A DNA stretch of 64,000 nt from Dryococelus australis (Eukaryota; Arthropoda; Insecta; Phasmatodea; Phasmatidae), in the NCBI GenBank assembly GCA_029891345.1, contig CM056997.1, forward strand, positions 215,613,212 through 215,677,211, in the 5' to 3' direction. Positions within the stretch are counted from its first letter, which is position 1. The number at the start of each line of letters is the position of its first letter. The position numbers and the translations under genes are program-made. This document shows positions 46,870 through 59,050 of this stretch, one piece after another. Below the pieces are notes generated by a model. The model did not search any database. It saw only the letters and a program-made list of their open reading frames with translations, and was not told where the DNA came from.

Positions 46870-47060
46870 GTTCCTACATATCGGGATTTCGAGCAGGTGT
46901 AGTGGTCAGACCACGAACAACTTAGTTCGATTCCCAATGGGGCCAACGTCGAATGTTTGCCTGTGGGAAAACGTGGCGGATGTTGCCGTTTGCCACTGTG
47001 TTTTCTGGGGGTGCTCCTCTTTCTCACACCGTTGCATTCCGTCAACCAATAATCTCGTGG
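46870..47060 (+). mobile_element. tRNA-derived SINE, diverged
   Basis: CGAGCAGGTGTAGTGGTCAG has an A box and CTTAGTTCGATTCCCAATGG has a B box. The body GTTTGCCTGTGGGAAAACGT, GGCGGATGTTGCCGTTTGCC and TTTTCTGGGGGTGCTCCTC follows the layout of the main family. It lies directly after the higher-order array. Confidence 0.75.
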
Positions 47061-50000
47061 TACTTGCATACCAGCCTGCGGTCCAGCCAGTAATGAAATT
47101 TTCGCAGCATGCAATAACACACAATGCCAATTTTCAGAGCCTCGGGCAGCCTTTCAGAACATGGGTACCAACACATCAGAGATGCTGTAACGCCATTTCG
47201 TCTCTGTGAACTTATATACTCTGTGCTCGTGCCATGTTTTTGGCAAGTGAGGACATATTTATACAATGTGTAGCTCAAGTTTACGATACAGGCACAGTGT
47301 ACTTAAGAATACAAAGCGACAATAATTGATTTTATTAAACAAAACAGAACTGGAAACTCTGCAGAAGTACAATGCAGTGCACGTTTTAAATACCTCAGAT
47401 TCACCGCAGTCGCAAACACACGTGCATATCTTGGTGAGAGGAATGTTTTATTATGTTGTAATAAATGTCTGTAAATCGGGTGTCATTTTTAACCTAGTTA
47501 AGGGATGAACGGAATGGTAGTTTTTAAATAACATGTTGTAGTATTTGGGGACTTTATATAACTTAGGGGTACCGGACAGAAACGTGACAACCAAGATCTA
47601 TTAATGTATGTAGGGAAAATAGTTCGTAACCTGGTGTTAATCAATACCATATATTATTACCAAACAACTTACACTCCTCTGCTGCAGTGGTAAACTCGGG
47701 AACTTTGTAAACGGGCAGCCAAGACACTGGCACTCAAAATACCTTAAATTATCATTAAAATAATAAAGCACTTAATTTAAAAAATTGCGTTTAATTAAAA
47801 TAAAATTAGCATGACTCAACGTAAAAACCAAATATAAACAATACTGTTAAAATATTTAATTAAAATCAGGAAAGAGAAAAATTCAATTTTTAAAACGGTT
47901 TAAATGTACGAAAACCAATTGAATAAAAGTAATACTTTGCAAGTAGAGTAGAATACTAAAACACTACCACCAATCAAACAAAATATGATTTATTAAGAAA
48001 CGAAATTAAATTATATGAAAAGTAAAATGTCTCTGAAGCTGCTTTCAGTTATTAAAATAGAATGTAGTCCAAATAAGCTGTGTCAGAATCGAAGTGCTTT
48101 AGAATAGTCCTCTTAATAAAACCTTTGTCTCGAGCTCCATTCATAAATTATATTAGAAGTTCAGGTAACTTTTCCACATACTTATGAAAATATTAACTTC
48201 TTTGGGAAAAATCTTAGTGTTCTCCAATGGAAAATAAAGTCTAAGTCACCGAAAATAAAAATTATACAGGGTTCTTCATTCCAAATGTTATTTAAGACAA
48301 TGTAAATAAAAGTTTGCTCCGGAAAACTAACTCCAGTCTGGTAGAGCTGGACCACTGGGCTGATTAGCAGTTAACATAGAAATCCAGCAAACTGTCTCTT
48401 GAAAATTTGTAGCATCTGTCATCATTAAATCAGGAGCATTAAGAAAATTAAATGATACGTCACTTGGCACAAGTCCATTAGCCTGAAATACGACGGCGTC
48501 TCCTTACTCAGTAGCTTGCAGTTCACCCCTCCATCATGGCGTCTCGACGTCGTGTAGCGTCCACTCGTGTCGACAGCGTCCACTAATAGAAACCAACTAA
48601 ATATGCTACACATAGTCTCTTCTCAAATAACTAAGTTAGTCCTGATTGAAAATTAACTTCTGGTGTACCTAAGTTAGGCAGATGCCGGAGAACTCGCCCT
48701 CGAAATCCCGTCTACGTATAACACGCCAGGGACCTTCATGTCCGTACCCAGAAGCACCTAACTTTAGGTAACTTCCTTCTCAAAACCTAAAATGGAGTTT
48801 ATCTACATCCGGTCTAACTAGATATAACTATAGCTTAACTTAGAAATAAATGCAAAACTGCAAACAAAAGAAAATCAACGTTGTTAAAACTGAAAATAAT
48901 TATAAATTATGACACTTGAAAAACCTTAAATTAAAAATAATTAATATACTCAAGTTAAGTTACCAATTGCTCAGAATAATGCACTCTCTTACCATAGAGA
49001 AACATAAATAAACATAAAAAAAGAATTGAAAAGAATGGTGAATTCTAACTCACGTTACATATTAAGAATAAAGAATTAAATGTAAAAGTTGCAGGAGGGC
49101 TCCAATTAAATTACGAACACCAAAATATATGCAGAAATATTGGTGTCATACAGTCCAAAATAAATATTCGTATGTGCTTATCTGCACACCAGTTCCTGGG
49201 GCATGCAAATGAGGATGTACAGATATATTACAGAACGTCCCTCTTGTCAATTTTCTTGTCTCTACTTGCAGTTGAAACTGTAAAAGAACATGTGTAAATG
49301 GCATACATATTAATAAGTTATATTAAACCCTCATTTACAGTACTCTTTCAAATGTAAACATCGACTAACTCTGAAAAAAAAGGGGGGTGGCGCGTAACAT
49401 TATTACTTACAGTCTGCTCAACAATCAAAAATTAAAAATCTTCTCTCCATGAAAAATAAAATACACAGACATTTCTTCGCAAACAACAATTAACATTAAT
49501 TCACATTGAAATAAAGCTCGTTTTAAATTTAACTACACTCATTTGAAAAGAAAAAGAAAACGCTATATCTTTATTTCATACAAATATAAAAGAATAAACT
49601 TGAAACATGTATTTCAAACATTCTTTTATTATCTCCTCTTTGGGGTTGTCCTTAGCGCTATCGCCGCGAAGTAACCTTAGAAGACATCTGTTGTTAGCGG
49701 ATGAGTCAATCCACACTAGCAATTCACTTTGCGTCGTTGAGCGCCGCCAATCTTCCATAGTAAATAATGGCTGGCTCCGCTGATCGGGCGCGTGTATTGT
49801 GGAATCTCGTGAACTCGTTCGAATTAAACGTTTGTCACCGTTTAAAGACACATTCAGTACTCGTGTTTCATCACGCACAAGATGGAGCTTCGGATTATGT
49901 GGGATTTACTACGTTCATCGCTGCACTTGTACTTGAAAACTCCGTCTGAAATCAGCCGTTTTATCAACGTCTTTAATAGCTATAACGGCCATCTTTTCAC

Positions 50001-51499
50001 CCACTGAAGACAGTGTTTTTGTAGCGTCCGTTAACCACTGGCAGCTTAATGGACGCAAAACTGTTTAAGTGGGAGTGTTCAAACTTGATTCAGTGCAAAC
50101 TGTGGTGTTTTAAATAACTGTTTCTCAAAATTATTTATCTTTCGAGCAGTGATTATATGACTGATGTTGGCGACTTTCTACGAGTGTTCAGAACAATACG
50201 ACGACTGTTTACTCAAAATCGTGACCTCATCACGCAACATATACACAGTCTCATCTCATGTCGTTCTCACTCGACAAGGCAGCAAACAATATTAAAAATT
50301 AACAATTTAAAATATGTACACATTAAGATTTTCAAATATACACAAAGAAAAATACAATAACGGTGGTAAGCAATGTCTATCATAAAAATAATTTTTATTC
50401 TTTCAACAATCAATTTTATTAAATGAAATAACGCATCGTGGATGCCATTGGAAAAAATACACATCAAAATTAAAAATTTATATTCAATTCGTTGTTCCAG
50501 CCTCTTGGCTTAATCAAAACATATTCGTGCTTCTCTCGTCAACTTTACAACAACCTATAGGAATTGGGTGAGAATCATTTGATAATTTTCGATATCCCTA
50601 CCGACAGTTCAAAATGTAAGAAATGTGGAACGAAGACCTATCTGGAAGTAGCTTTAAGAAACTTACTCATGGAACAACGTCTCATTGAACAACATATGTA
50701 CAACACTATCACTAAGAAAACCAAATATTCACATATATTAACACATTTCTTATATATATATATATAAAGAAAAATCATAGTGAAAGTGAAGTGAAAAATT
50801 ATATTAAATAAAAATTAGGTGTTAAAAAAGTGCTTCTCATCCCTTGAAGAAAACTACGCCTAAATAATTAAATCTAGTTCTTCTTTGCCAAATAAAGGAA
50901 AATCTCAAATTTCCTTAACGAAATAAAATAATAAATTAATATATAGATTTACTCATATGAGGCAAATGTCAAGCAGGTGAATGGCAACACTCAAATGTAA
51001 ACATTGTTTCTGGGCTAACATTGTGTTAGGATGAGCAAGTAATATTTCCTTGTTAGGATGTATTCCCGTTTCCTTTTTGTTCCTCTTAAAAGTGACTTGT
51101 GCTCTCACGCAACTAAAGTAAAATCAAACTAAGAATTCAGCATGTGCGAAATGTGTACAACTATTTTTTGAAGTACCAACTCGGGCTTATGCAGGACGTG
51201 CAGAACAGTGTGTTAGGAACATCTTAGGCTTTTTAGCTCACATAATAATGCTGTACTGTGCGACACGACGTAACGATGTGAATAAACTCTACCCACACTA
51301 AATACATAACATCTCTGGAAAATACCTCAGAGGAAACCATAGCTTCCAATAATAATAATACATCGTCATAACATTTCACAGTAAATACTGCATTAGGCTG
51401 CGACCCATTAAACGTTCATCTCCTGTTACTCCGTCGTATAAATCCTTGTAAAGCATACGGCATATTCTCTCTTCAAAGAACATAAACGCTTACTTCAGA
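47061..51499. other. No gene recognised (4.4 kb)
   Basis: Mostly AT-rich DNA. A minus-strand frame at 49576-49878 lies in a locally GC-richer patch, and the plus-strand frame at 50564-50767 has one CKKC pair. I recognise neither and do not call them genes. Confidence 0.5.
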
Positions 51500-51690
51500 C
51501 ATAAAAATCCAAATAAAATTCTGCATTAAAAAACTCTTCACTAGGGGATATTTGAATTGCTTCAATGGTGTGATATTAAATCTCTTTATAAAATCGCCAT
51601 CCAATCTAGATAAACTGTAAGCGTTCTCCTGAATAACTTCGGTCAGCTGGAACGGTCCTTCAAATAACAAGAACCCAAGTAGCAAACAAC
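51500..51690 (-). pseudogene. LTR-retrotransposon integrase C-terminal remnant
   Basis: The minus strand encodes LLFEGPFQLTEVIQENAYSL then DGDFIKRFNITPLKQFKYP within an open frame (51817-51473). A GPF/Y step, an NAY-L strand and a closing N-x-x-x-LK-x-F form the small C-terminal domain of Ty3/gypsy-type integrases, which binds DNA. I see no protease, reverse transcriptase or catalytic integrase core next to it and no LTR pair. The flanking part of the frame is not recognisable. The call rests on this one motif block. Confidence 0.5.
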
Positions 51691-51829
51691 AAGTAGATAT
51701 CAGTTGGCCAACTGTTGGCACAGGTGGTACATGTATGCTCACATGACTAAGTGTTTTCTTATGTGGTACACAATAAGACCACGTGAACAATAGTGACTGT
51801 ATTTGCTTGGGAAGCATTTTTGGTGTGGG

Positions 51830-52640
51830 TCATTAAACACAAAATGATTGACAGAATTTAATGTATTGCCCACAAGCAAACATCAGTGAATCACCCACTG
51901 GCATCTTAGAACATGTGGAAAGCATGTGGCTTATGTATGCAAAATAGTATGAAAATAAGATTATTTTTTCATATAAAACCCTCGTGTGGTAAACAGGTTC
52001 AATTCTGATATAGGCTGTTCACGGTACAGTGAGCACTTTTTAAGGTCTTTATAAATGTTTCCTTTTATCCAATTTCCATCTTCCTGCTGCTTTTTTTTTT
52101 ATATAAACATTACAATGTGACCAATAAACACAGTATATACATTTCACCCCCACCAAAATTTAATGTCTTAGGCTGCAATAAAATATATTTATTAGCGGTT
52201 AGTACCTGTTGGGAAGGCCTTAAAATTGCTCACTTTATCGTGAACAGCGTATAGTTGGGCATCATCATGTGGCCAAATTCGGGCTACTTATCACAAAATG
52301 ACTTTCAGAATTTCATATGTGGCCCACAAGCAACCATCAGTGAAACACCCACATGCTTTTTAGAGTATGTAAATAACGCGTGGTTGATGTACGCCATAGA
52401 GTATGAGTATAAGATAATGTTTGCGCATAACACCCTCGCATGGTAGAATAGTTCATTTCTGATAGCTGGGTATCATCATGTGGGAAAGTGTGGGCCATTT
52501 AACACAAAATGACTAACGGAATTTCATATGTAGCGCACTAGCAAATTTCAGTGAAACTGCCACAGGCAGTATGTAATGAATGTGTGGGTGATGTTTGCCA
52601 GAGAGTACATGCCGCCTTGTGTGGTATGCCAACTGTTCCT
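51830..52640 (+). repeat. Three tandem copies of a roughly 200-base repeat
   Basis: Units start near 51830, at 52252 and at 52464. Shared landmarks are CATCATGTGG, ACAAAATGA(T/C)T, AGAATTT(A/C)AT, CAGTGAA(T/A)C(A/C)CCCAC and CCCTCG(T/C)(G/A)TGGTA. The MITE at 52011-52251 separates units one and two. Confidence 0.85.
52011..52251. mobile_element. MITE, subfamily A, 241 bp with visible TA target site
   Basis: The left end TAGGCTGTTCACGGTACAGT continues GAGCACTTTTTAAGG. The right end CTTAAAATTGCTCACTTTAT runs to CGTGAACAGCGTA. TA flanks both sides (52009-52010, 52252-52253). The neighbouring repeat unit at 52464 keeps the uninserted sequence CTGATAGCTGGG, so the duplicated target is TA, as in Tc1/mariner-type elements. 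No coding capacity. Confidence 0.9.
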
Positions 52641-53711
52641 TATTACTGAGGAAACATGATCAGCAAGCATATGTTCCATTTATGGCATACCGAGCATATG
52701 TTGTGCAGTAGCAAATGGCATATGCGTATTCAATGGATTATTTTATTTCATGTATATATGAAGTAAAATTTTCATGTGGCATTGCTAGTAATAGAAAAAA
52801 AAAAGTTTTTAGACCAGAAACCTGCAAAGCATAACAAGCAAAAAAATTCATTATTTTCCATTTTAAATCCTACCTGAAAGTAGTCCAAAACTAAAATACT
52901 AGTATTTGAATTAAAACACATAAATCCCAGTATTGACGCATGATACTAGCATCATCTATATAGCAAAGCTAATAATGCATTATAAATGTGCATTAAGTAT
53001 CCAGCTTTACTTAAAATGTCGTATATGAATACATAGTACAGTAGGTGATATCATACTTGACTATAGACGAAAGGATTGTGAGTTCGATTCCAGGTTTGTC
53101 CAAAGAGTTTTACTAATTGTGAAATAAAGCTGAAAACACATAGGAATACGTTAAATACATCAATTTTATTTGGGTTAGACAAAGTAATTTTTTGTTTTTA
53201 AAATGCATGGCAATGTGGGCCACAAGTGGCCAATAGCTGGGCCACAAATATTTTACCAACAGTTGGCTAACTACATGTGGTTTATTTACGGTAGGATGGA
53301 TGCAGACAGCCGGAAGTGGCCCGCTTGTGGTTAACTTACAGGGAACTCTGGTTTTGCCAGATATCTGCTGACAGTTACATATTCGTATGTGGCCCACGTG
53401 TAAACACTTCATACCACATTCATCATTCATCATGTGTGCCACATGCATCTGCGGGTGCATTCCGCTTCTTGAATGCCTGTGGATTCTGCATTTGGGCTGC
53501 TTGTTCACAATCAGATATCCACATGTGGGTCAGCTATATTTTGCTGCTTGGGAATAGCTTTTTAGTTACATGGTCTGCAGCAGAACTTGAATAACTTGTC
53601 CCTTTCAGCAAGAAATCACCTATGTGAAACTAGTTTGCAAAATATGTTTCCGCTTGCAATAGCTTTGGTAACAACTTGTTCGCTACAGTCTCAGATCTCT
53701 TGTTACAGACG
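52641..53711. other. No gene recognised; tRNA-like patch at 53040-53105
   Basis: GTGAGTTCGATTCCAGGTTT near 53088 is B-box-like and may mark a decayed SINE. The frame at 53113-53508 (minus) has no recognised motif. Confidence 0.45.
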
Positions 53712-53790
53712 TACCACAAACTCTCACATATGTACAACAAACTCTTACATATGTACAACAAACTCTTACATATGTACAACAAACTCTTGT
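53712..53790. repeat. 21-bp tandem repeat, nearly four copies
   Basis: GTACAACAAACTCTTACATAT is repeated at 53712, 53733, 53754 and (partial) 53775. The period is a multiple of three, so frames stay open and encode CTTNSYI repeats. Confidence 0.95.
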
Positions 53791-53857
53791 TTTTTGTGAA
53801 TAGTGTGGAAACATTTAGGCACACTTAGTTACTGTACGTCCAGAGTCAAATACGGTT

Positions 53858-54678
53858 TCAATGAGAAAATACAGCTATGGCTTGATGGAGTTCCATGTTA
53901 AAATTTGGAAAAAAATTTATTTTATTGTTACACCCCTCTAGTTGATTCTTCTTCCTCCTGTCTCTTATTTTCTTTCGGAAACTGCTCTGTTCCAATTTCG
54001 ACCGTGGAAACTTTGATGAAAGTGATCTTGGAGAATGAGCTGTCGAAAATCGTTTTCTCTTGTCTTCATTTTGCTTTCCTCTCTGTGTCTGCAACGTGAT
54101 TTGCGATCTGAAACTTTGACAATTTGTCTGGTTTGAATGTAGTCCTGTGTGGAGGTTTTGTCTTAGTCGGTGTACAGTTTTGATATGATGGTTGTGGTAT
54201 TGACAATGAATTGCTTCGTAGCTTGCGTCACAGTTCCATAAATATACAGTTACATTTATTTCCTGAAATAGCAGATTGTTTGTGTGTTCAAACAAATTTA
54301 CAGGTGCGTGTATTTGTACTAACTGACTGCTTGCAGTCTGTTCCTCTGACACAAATTCAGGTTTAGGCATGGGTATCTGGACAAGTGTGACTGTAGATGT
54401 GTCACTTTTCTCCTCAGAAACAGTTGCAGGTACAGCTGTGGATTTCCACTACTGTTTCACTCTTTTCTTCCAGCGTACTGCACTGTTGTTTCAATGTTTC
54501 GTCGGTTCGTCGTGGGTACAGAAGTGGAGTGCGAGTTCCTACTAGCTGACTGCTTTCATTACTGAGCTGGGTGATCTCGTTTGTGGTACTAGACGAATGA
54601 CTATCATTATACATTATGTCATACATTTTCTCCAATGCATCTGCTTTCTTAAATCCATAAACCGCATGTTTCATATCT
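53858..54678 (-). CDS. Unassigned minus-strand gene fragment with frameshift
   Basis: A minus-strand frame starts at 54674 (MKHAVYGFKKADALEKMYDI) immediately after a CATACCTCAG acceptor-like site and runs to 54414. The frame 54412-53858 then continues with similar Ser/Thr/Glu-rich character (ATVSEEKSDTSTVTLVQ, MPKPEFVSEEQTASSQLVQ). A one-step frameshift near 54420 would connect them. The second part ends in a basic stretch (RKKIRDRRKKNQ). Two resembling segments with VSEE and LVQI suggest an internal duplication. I recognise no family. It could be a decayed regulatory or transposon accessory protein. Confidence 0.35.
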
Positions 54679-56262
54679 GAGGTATGTGAGTAAATTAGTG
54701 CCTTTAATTATCGCTCAAATCAGTGACATAATATTCGGTGAATCACTTGATAATAGAAATTTTGAAGCCGTTAGTATATTTATCTTGGATAAATGCTATG
54801 TTAAATGTAAAAAATTGTAGATGAGGTTTTCGTTATCGGCCCTGTTCATCTTACCACATTAGCTACTGCTGCTCGAAGGCCTTATATACAGACGAACTCA
54901 GGAGCAGTTTCTGGCTGGACTTTAGTTCCATGGCCGGGCCAACAACGTTGGGAAAATAACGCTGTCTGAACATCAAAATGACACTAGGGCCAACGTTGGC
55001 CAAACCTCATGCTATTAGTCGTATGCCAACCAAAGTCCGGGAAGTTACCAACCAAAGGTTTACCGAAGTTATACGACATTGTTGATGTGTTGACCTGACA
55101 TGTTCTTACATGCATAATGTCAATCAGTAATCAGCATTATGGCAACGTTGATTAGTTGTACATTAAAAAAAATAGTTGAATATTAACAAAAGACCTGTAT
55201 TTACAACAGTCGTTAATATTGTTTTATGTCAATAGAGCCCACTCTCCGTTACAATCTGCTAACTCAGCATACATTCATTGGTGCCGAACGCAAACCCGTG
55301 CTATCATCATAGTCATAACTCTGATGTGCTACCCACTACATAGTGCTTGCTCTGCACAAAGAGTGAAGTAATAGGCTATGAAATATCTGTTTAATAAAAT
55401 GTTATGTTCCTTAATATATCGTGGAATGCTCGTTACACATCATCGCTCCCCGTGCAATGTTTGAAAATTAGGGGAGTTGTTACTGAAGAAGAGCCACTCT
55501 GACTTCTTAAGCCGCGATCGGCCTTCGATAACAGTACAGTTTGTTATATTTCATAATTTTATAGGACTGTACGACCTGAAGCTCCACTCCAGGTATGTGA
55601 AGACAACGAAGCGACGAGCCAGAAGAGCGACGTGTGGCAACCAGTGGGAGTGCAGTCTGCGGACTGCGAGCATTGGCACAGTGAAGGGTGCGAATGACGG
55701 GCGTGACTGTTGAACTGGATGCGTGAGTGTGAGACATTTGGAATAACAGCAATATACAGATTGAACGTGTACAAATAATGGATGTGAAGTAAGATACTGT
55801 AGTAAATATAAAGAAATTGAGAAGGACTTTAATTGGAATAGCAATAGACATAAACATTATGCTAACTGAGTAAAACAAGCTAGCTGTTTAAATATATTAA
55901 AAATCAAGGTAATTACTGTATTTTATTATAATTAAGACCTCCATCTCCCATAAGATCGTATACTCCCCTCTGACGCCTTCTAACAGTATTAATACTGTAC
56001 GCCATATAGTACTACTTTTCAGCTGCATTTAATAATCATCTCATCCAAAACAAATTATGTATTTATGGCTATCACTTACACTTTTTCTAGTACGGCACGT
56101 ATTACGTATTAAACCTATTGTTAAATCATAGCATATAATGTATTTAAAAAAAATTACGAGAAATGTGGCAGGACATTTTTATCTCGCGTAAGCGTAGAGT
56201 TGTAACGAAAGCTGGTGCGTTTTAACCGTGTATTGTCGCTTAGAGACAACGTTGTGAAAATA
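54679..56262. other. No gene recognised
   Basis: A plus-strand frame at 55477-55713 and several minus-strand frames overlap at 55507-55878 without recognisable motifs. Confidence 0.5.
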
Positions 56263-56334
56263 AAATTAGTTAATAAGTACTTTCTGTTATGTTGGGCCAA
56301 ATTAGTTAATAAGTACTTTCTGTTATGTTGGGCC
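56263..56334. repeat. Exact 36-bp tandem duplication
   Basis: AAATTAGTTAATAAGTACTT followed by TCTGTTATGTTGGGCC occurs twice back to back without a difference, so the duplication looks recent. Confidence 0.95.
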
Positions 56335-58556
56335 AAATTAGCTTTACAAACATTACGAAAACAGAGGGCATTAGTATAATTTTCTAAGTAATAAAATATA
56401 AACAATTCTATTATTTTCTTAATTGTTCAGTTTTTCTTTGCCCAACGATTCTTTAAAAATAAACTGTCGACAGTTGGTCATGTGTTGGGTACTAGTTGTA
56501 AAATACACTGTTAAAACGGTAGGTTTTCATGTTTGGCCAACACATTTCTCTAACTGTTTGCGTTTCCATTGTAAGTTTAGAAATACCTTGTGTTGCAGTC
56601 CAAATATTTGGCGATCTTTTGGGTTAAGAGTAGAATTTCTAAATAAATTTATATAATTTTAGAACACTTCCAAGATTTATTTATATGAGGGAATTCATTT
56701 ATAAGAGGTTAAAAATTATGTCTATGTAATCCTAGTTCCTCAAACGAAAATATACAAACTAAGCTTAAATTAATTACTAGTATAAAAATTCTGTTAATAT
56801 CTGTACCATTTGAATTAATTTATATCTAAATATATTTTGCAGACACAATTAGAGTAGTTTTCTTGAAGTTTAAAACTACGTTAGGTGATATAAATTATAT
56901 TTGTGGAAATTTTTTCTGATTTAATTTAGTATTCTTAAAATTAATTGATTTTATTTATACCTGCCCTAATTAATGTTCTTGCTACATACTTTCGAGCAGA
57001 GTAGCCTGTTTTTTTTCTCAACTTTTCCGTCAATATGAAGGTTTATGAGTACGCTTTACGACTATTTCTACATATATGTACGTAACTAAATTTTACTACC
57101 GGTTGAATGACAGCCATGAAATAGAAAGGTAAATTGCCCAGAATATTTTACCATTCATTTCCAATGGTTTAACTACTCACGTTAATGTGTATAGGATAAC
57201 CCATCCCATTGCTACTTCTATAAAAATTACGTTGCACAGTTTTCGGTATTAAAATTAGTTTTATTCAGACGTATTTTATCCCTTCCGTGCACCACGTTTT
57301 ATTTCGTAAAAATTACGGACTTACGTCAGCCCAGAATGGCACCTTGATCACAGCTTTGAGAGGTCAGCACTTAGGTAACTTTACGCCCTCATTAACAGCA
57401 AACCAAAACGAAAAAATTGCTCCATTAGAGATAGGACTTGGGCTTGTGCACAACACGGATCTGCAAATGGCCAGTAAACCAACACGACTGTAAAAGGCGG
57501 AGAGGGGAGAGAAATATCGTACGCAGATGGTAGGCCAAGTGTGCAACTCCCGTGTTTGTGTTTCACCATCCGAGCAGTTTCATCTGGCTGCCGTTCTGGC
57601 AAAATATACATAGTTTACAGCAGAACCATGCCATGAAAAGTGGCACTACAAAGAGATATGTTTGTGGTGCGTGTTAATTAATCGCTTTGTAGAGTAGTCA
57701 CGCCATCACAGCCCACACAGACCGCAGTGAAATCGTCATGCGATGTCAAGGATAAGCGTAGGTTTGAGTGTGGACTTCAGAGGTCTTTAAAACCGCTCGA
57801 CGTAGTAACAATGTAAAAAATCTATTTAAATTTACACATACAAATGCTTGTTAATTTTACATTTTGAATGTATAATTTGTAAAAAAAAAAAAAAAAAAAA
57901 AATATGCGACAGGACGTGTGATTTTACACGAATGCTCTTAGGGATCCAGAGAGTACTCCAAGTCCTTGGAGAAAATGCATGGCTATATATATTGATAAAC
58001 GTAATGTTGATGTTAACTTAAACATTTTGAAGTATGTGTAAAAATGCACTCACTCCCTGTATTAAAACCTTAAAGTGTGTATTTTCAATGTTACATGTCG
58101 TTGTATAAACACCCAATGTCAGTGTAGTTGTCCAAATTCCACTGTGTAATTTTACAATGTCCGTGTTGTGTAAACTTGCATCACATTCTAGAGTATGTGT
58201 GCGCGTGTATTTATACATACAAATGAGTAGAATAAAATAGAGAAGTTGGGGCCATCAGCTTTTGGTGGCGGAGCTAGGAACTTTTCATGCTCTCACATTC
58301 CAGTCCCCTGCGACCATATTGTCCGCAATGTTTGATGTCGATGACTTTGACTTTGATTTTGACCCCAGTGACCTTTAACCTCGAAAACCCCCCCAAAAAA
58401 ACAATAAAATTATTAAATTATTTTTAATTATTATTAAAAATTAATTAAAAATTATTATTAAAAATTTGTTATCAAAAGTAATACAAATAATTAACAAATA
58501 ATATTAAAAAATAGATTTTGGAAACTTTCAGTAGTATAAAAAGGGCGGTTCTGATG
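56335..58556. other. No gene recognised; poly-A run and TGACC-rich patch
   Basis: A run of 22 A lies at 57881-57902 and might be the tail of a retroposed sequence, though I identify none upstream. From 58320 to 58510 GACTTTGACTTTGATTTTGA and CAGTGACCTTTAACC precede an ATTAAAAATTA-rich block, resembling 14330-14670. Confidence 0.5.
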
Positions 58557-59050
58557 CACCAGGGTCCAGGGTAGGGACAGAGGGATGGAAAAATGTAAGG
58601 TAAGATCCCATTACTAAAAAAACGAATTTTTGCCCTCTTTCCTCTTGGGAAATTCCAGAACGTTCATTAAGATGCTAGTGGCTGCCAGAATTAAAAATTA
58701 ACTGACATCGGCCATTTTGTCAGCAACTACAATTTTTTTTTGCAATATTTGTCAAGATACCGATTACTGTGGTTAGCACAATAGGCCACGGCATCAATTT
58801 TGGTGACCGCGATTTTGCCAGCTGGTAGAAAATGCCCGACATGCTGACAGTCACCATGTTGCCAACCAGTAACAGATTTTTTCCCTTATATGATGGGCAT
58901 CGAATGTGTCGGCCAGAAACATCTCGAACGATCGCGCGCACATACACCACCTCCTCTAGCGGTCTGTCAGTGGAAAAAAATCGTATTTTTTTGTGATGGT
59001 AACTTACCTTACATTTGTGCGTCTCTGTATCCCGACCCTAGACCCTGGTG
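58557..59050. mobile_element. 494-bp element with roughly 50-bp inverted ends
   Basis: The left end CACCAGGGTCCAGGGTAGGG runs through ACAGAGGGATGG to AAATGTAAGGTAAG (58604). The right end reads CTTACCTTACATTTGTGCGT and continues to CCCTAGACCCTGGTG (59050), an inverted match with a few differences. The interior has no recognised coding frame. It fits a MITE-like or fold-back element. I see no convincing target-site duplication. Confidence 0.75.

Noticed and set aside
49576-49878. 100-residue minus-strand frame as a host exon
   Set aside because: It has no recognised motif, no convincing splice sites, and an overlapping open frame on the other strand.
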